44,365 bases of DNA, from NCBI GenBank assembly GCA_001584585.1, contig LSYV01000019.1, positions 1,433,218 to 1,477,582 on the forward strand, read 5' to 3'. Under the pieces are notes generated by a model, which saw only the letters and a program-made list of their open reading frames with translations, was not told the origin of the DNA and made no database searches. Shown here piece by piece: positions 42,880-44,365 of the stretch. Origin of the DNA: Gonium pectorale (lineage: Eukaryota; Chlorophyta; Chlorophyceae; Chlamydomonadales; Volvocaceae). The position numbers and the translations under genes are program-made. Position 1 is the stretch's first letter, and every line of letters starts with the position of its first letter.

Positions 42880-43194
42880 CCCATCTGGCGGCACGGAGGT
42901 GGTTGACAAGCTGAGGGCGACAGGCGCTCTCGTACCAGGGATGCCCCGCTGCGGGCACCAGGCAGTGAAGCGGTCTCAAACTGTCGGGCTTGTGCAAGCA
43001 TGCAAGGGTGTGGTGCCCGTGTGGCTGAAAAGACAGGGGTACATGTCATTGGCCGGGTCGTCCGCTGTGTTAACAGAGGCGACTTCAATGGGCGAACCCA
43101 CTGCTGCGTATCTGCGTTCAAGGGCGTCCCCGAGTGCCATGTGCTCGCCGCCTTCAGCCGCGAGGAGTGCAATGGTCTTACCGTACTCTGAGGC
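42880..43194. other. Spacer between the minisatellite and LINE fragment
   Basis: About 315 bases with no recognisable gene. It may contain upstream, unrecognisable parts of the LINE copy, since the LINE frame that follows has no natural start. Confidence 0.4.
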
Positions 43195-43812
43195 TTGACG
43201 AATGAAGCTGCGTGTCCTGGCAGGCACGCTTGGGTAGTGTTGAAAAGGAACCAAGAATACGACGAGCGCAGGCGCGATAATGATGGCGTCGGTGTAGGAC
43301 CCAGCTTCACATTGAGCAAGATATTGCTCACAGGTTGCGACCCGAGGGGGTGTGTTGGGGAAACGTGCCGCAACCGGGTAACTGTCTGGTTGGTTGATGG
43401 GCGAGCCCGGGCTGAGCGAACGTGCAAGGCCTGTGGTGACGCCGCGGCCGTAGAGGATGAACTACATGTGTTCTGCGAATGCCCATGCTATGAGCAACTC
43501 CGCGACCAATTCGAGACTGCTTTGGGCTTTAGGCATCGTAAAATGATTACTGTTATGAAGGATGCCCCGCCAGCTGCGGTAGGAGCCTACCTACAGGCTG
43601 TCTGGGATACCAGGCACGCTATTCTTCGGCGTCAGGCGCTGAAGCGGGGTAGAGATGAGGACCATAACCCGCTCCCCCACCCCAATATTCGCAATTCGTC
43701 CATGGCCCCCCCCGACTTTGACGGACGTGTAACCTGTAACCTGGTTGAGCCAACAGACGCCGTACAGCTAAACTGTTTACTATGTCAGGACGTTGACAAG
43801 ATACGTCAATAA
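43195..43812 (+). mobile_element. Non-LTR retrotransposon (LINE) ORF C-terminus, 5'-truncated
   Basis: Open + frame of about 205 codons ending at TAA 43810-43812. The diagnostic part is CKACGDAAAVEDELHVFCEC followed by PCYEQLRDQF, the C-x2-C ... E-x2-H-x3-C zinc-knuckle ('zf-RVT') that follows the reverse transcriptase of many LINEs. After it come helical sequences (VGAYLQAVWDTRHAILRRQA) and a basic linker. No reverse transcriptase or endonuclease domain is present on this strand, so the copy is 5'-truncated. The apparent start codon is not a true start. The dispersed repeat copy C lies near the beginning of the frame. No poly(A) or tandem tail was recognised after the stop. Confidence 0.75.
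43238..43307 (+). repeat. Dispersed repeat, copy C, inside LINE frame
   Basis: Same sequence family as 3331-3398 and 36868-36909. It shares TGTTGAAAAG at the start, ATACGACGAGCG in the middle and TGATGGCGTCG ... GTAGGACCCAGCTTC at the end with copy A. Here it is in frame with the LINE C-terminal protein (NQEYDERRRDNDGVGVGPSF). Confidence 0.75.
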
Positions 43813-44164
43813 GAAGAAGAGACGCAACGAACAAACGACCGCTTTAAGCCTATAGCGTTGGGGGGTCGAAGGGGTGATGTCCCTGCATGTTACTTCGGCG
43901 GCGATCACCACCGTAGCCCCCGATGGGCAGTGTGTGCCAGGGGTGTGCTTTCGCGCAACAACAGTACGGCTACGATACACGTGCATACGTACGGTTCACA
44001 CTTTGTTGTCCTCTTGGCGCTGTGTGGTGGTGGGAAAGGTTGGTGTTCACTGCAAAGACGGAGCTACAGCTGCGACTGAGCGCAAGGCCCGCAGGGTACA
44101 ACCCCGCCTCCCGCTTCCTGCTGCAAATCGAAGGCCTTCTGAAGCTCCATAGCCGCCTCCGCCA
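43813..44164. other. Spacer between two opposed LINE remnants
   Basis: Probably the 3' end of the + LINE copy followed by decayed downstream parts of the - LINE copy. A + frame (43923-44222) and a - frame overlap here, but neither gives a recognisable domain. Confidence 0.4.
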
Positions 44165-44320
44165 ATGCTCCGTGCCAAAACCATTGCGGCACCCAGCTTG
44201 GCTTACCGCCCTGAGATTGTGATCCTTGCAATGCTTGCTTATGCGTCGCGCCAGCATCGATGCATACAGCTTAGCCAGGGCACCGCCGACTGCGATACCG
44301 CTGTAGTTATCGCATATCAC
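44165..44320 (-). mobile_element. LINE reverse transcriptase fragment, truncated
   Basis: On the minus strand the frame reads CDNYSGIAVGGALAKLYASM then LARRISKHCKDHNLRAVSQA and GCRNGFGTEH. This is the N-terminal part of a LINE reverse transcriptase ('NYRgI.v...l.KLy...l..Rl......l...QaGFR.g..T.h'), with Arg to Ser after NY and Phe to Cys in the QAGFR motif. Similarity stops at about 44165, and the catalytic Asp motifs are not found further along. A TGA stands just before the first codon shown. It is a dead fragment oriented opposite to the + strand LINE end at 43195-43812. Confidence 0.7.
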
Positions 44321-44365
44321 TCAGCCTGGTTATCTTAAACGTTTTTTTCGAAAAACAACCCCTTC

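Noticed and set aside
1..44365. tRNA or rRNA genes
   Set aside because: No cloverleaf-forming sequence with conserved A and B boxes and no rRNA-like stretch was recognised by eye; a tRNA search program would be decisive.

Overview
The window is nuclear DNA of a green alga, most likely a chlamydomonadalean (volvocine-type) species. The genes are interrupted by many GT-AG introns, coding exons are very GC-rich, and proteins carry long Ala/Gly/Pro/Ser insertions. The protein families point the same way: a huge GAF plus TKL-type kinase, a MYND-finger protein of the volvocine 'NLEGDSEA' type, and a plant-class PRPP synthetase. Genus and species cannot be told from the sequence. Gene models were joined by hand from reading frames, splice sites and phase; each joined model stays in frame across all exons.

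Layout, left to right. 55-1826 (+): C-terminal part of nucleoporin NUP155, 5' end off the window. 4048-8069 (-): complete seven-exon DHHC-family palmitoyltransferase of 367 aa whose catalytic motif reads DHWC and which also lacks a zinc-ligand Cys. 9346-9680 (+): frameshifted integrase relic of an LTR retrotransposon. 10185-11295 (+): AP-1 sigma adaptin, probably with a GC-AG intron directly after the start codon. 13374-16135 (+): ribose-phosphate pyrophosphokinase of the plant PRS4 type with an N-terminal targeting-like extension. 18842-20606 (-): RanBP1-like protein with an FG-like N-terminus. 20965-38035 (+): a 25-exon gene for a protein of about 2443 aa with two divergent GAF-like regions, long low-complexity inserts and a C-terminal TKL-type kinase domain. 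41614-42541 (+): MYND-finger gene or pseudogene with eleven perfect-length heptapeptide repeats. 43195-44320: LINE debris, with a zinc-knuckle C-terminus on + and a reverse transcriptase piece on -.

The genes do not form a pathway. NUP155 and RanBP1 both serve nuclear transport, AP-1 sigma and the palmitoyltransferase serve membrane traffic, and PRS makes PRPP; this looks like ordinary eukaryotic gene order. NUP155/DHHC and PRS/RanBP1 are convergent pairs; DHHC/AP1S and RanBP1/kinase are divergent pairs.

The most interesting signals are: (1) the palmitoyltransferase in which two ligands of the same predicted zinc site are both replaced; (2) a short dispersed sequence present three times (3331, 36868, 43238), once inside the LINE frame and once inside a kinase intron; (3) several coding or near-coding minisatellites (35, 21 and 27 bp units); (4) the FG-like RanBP1. 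I did not find a convincing new multi-gene system.
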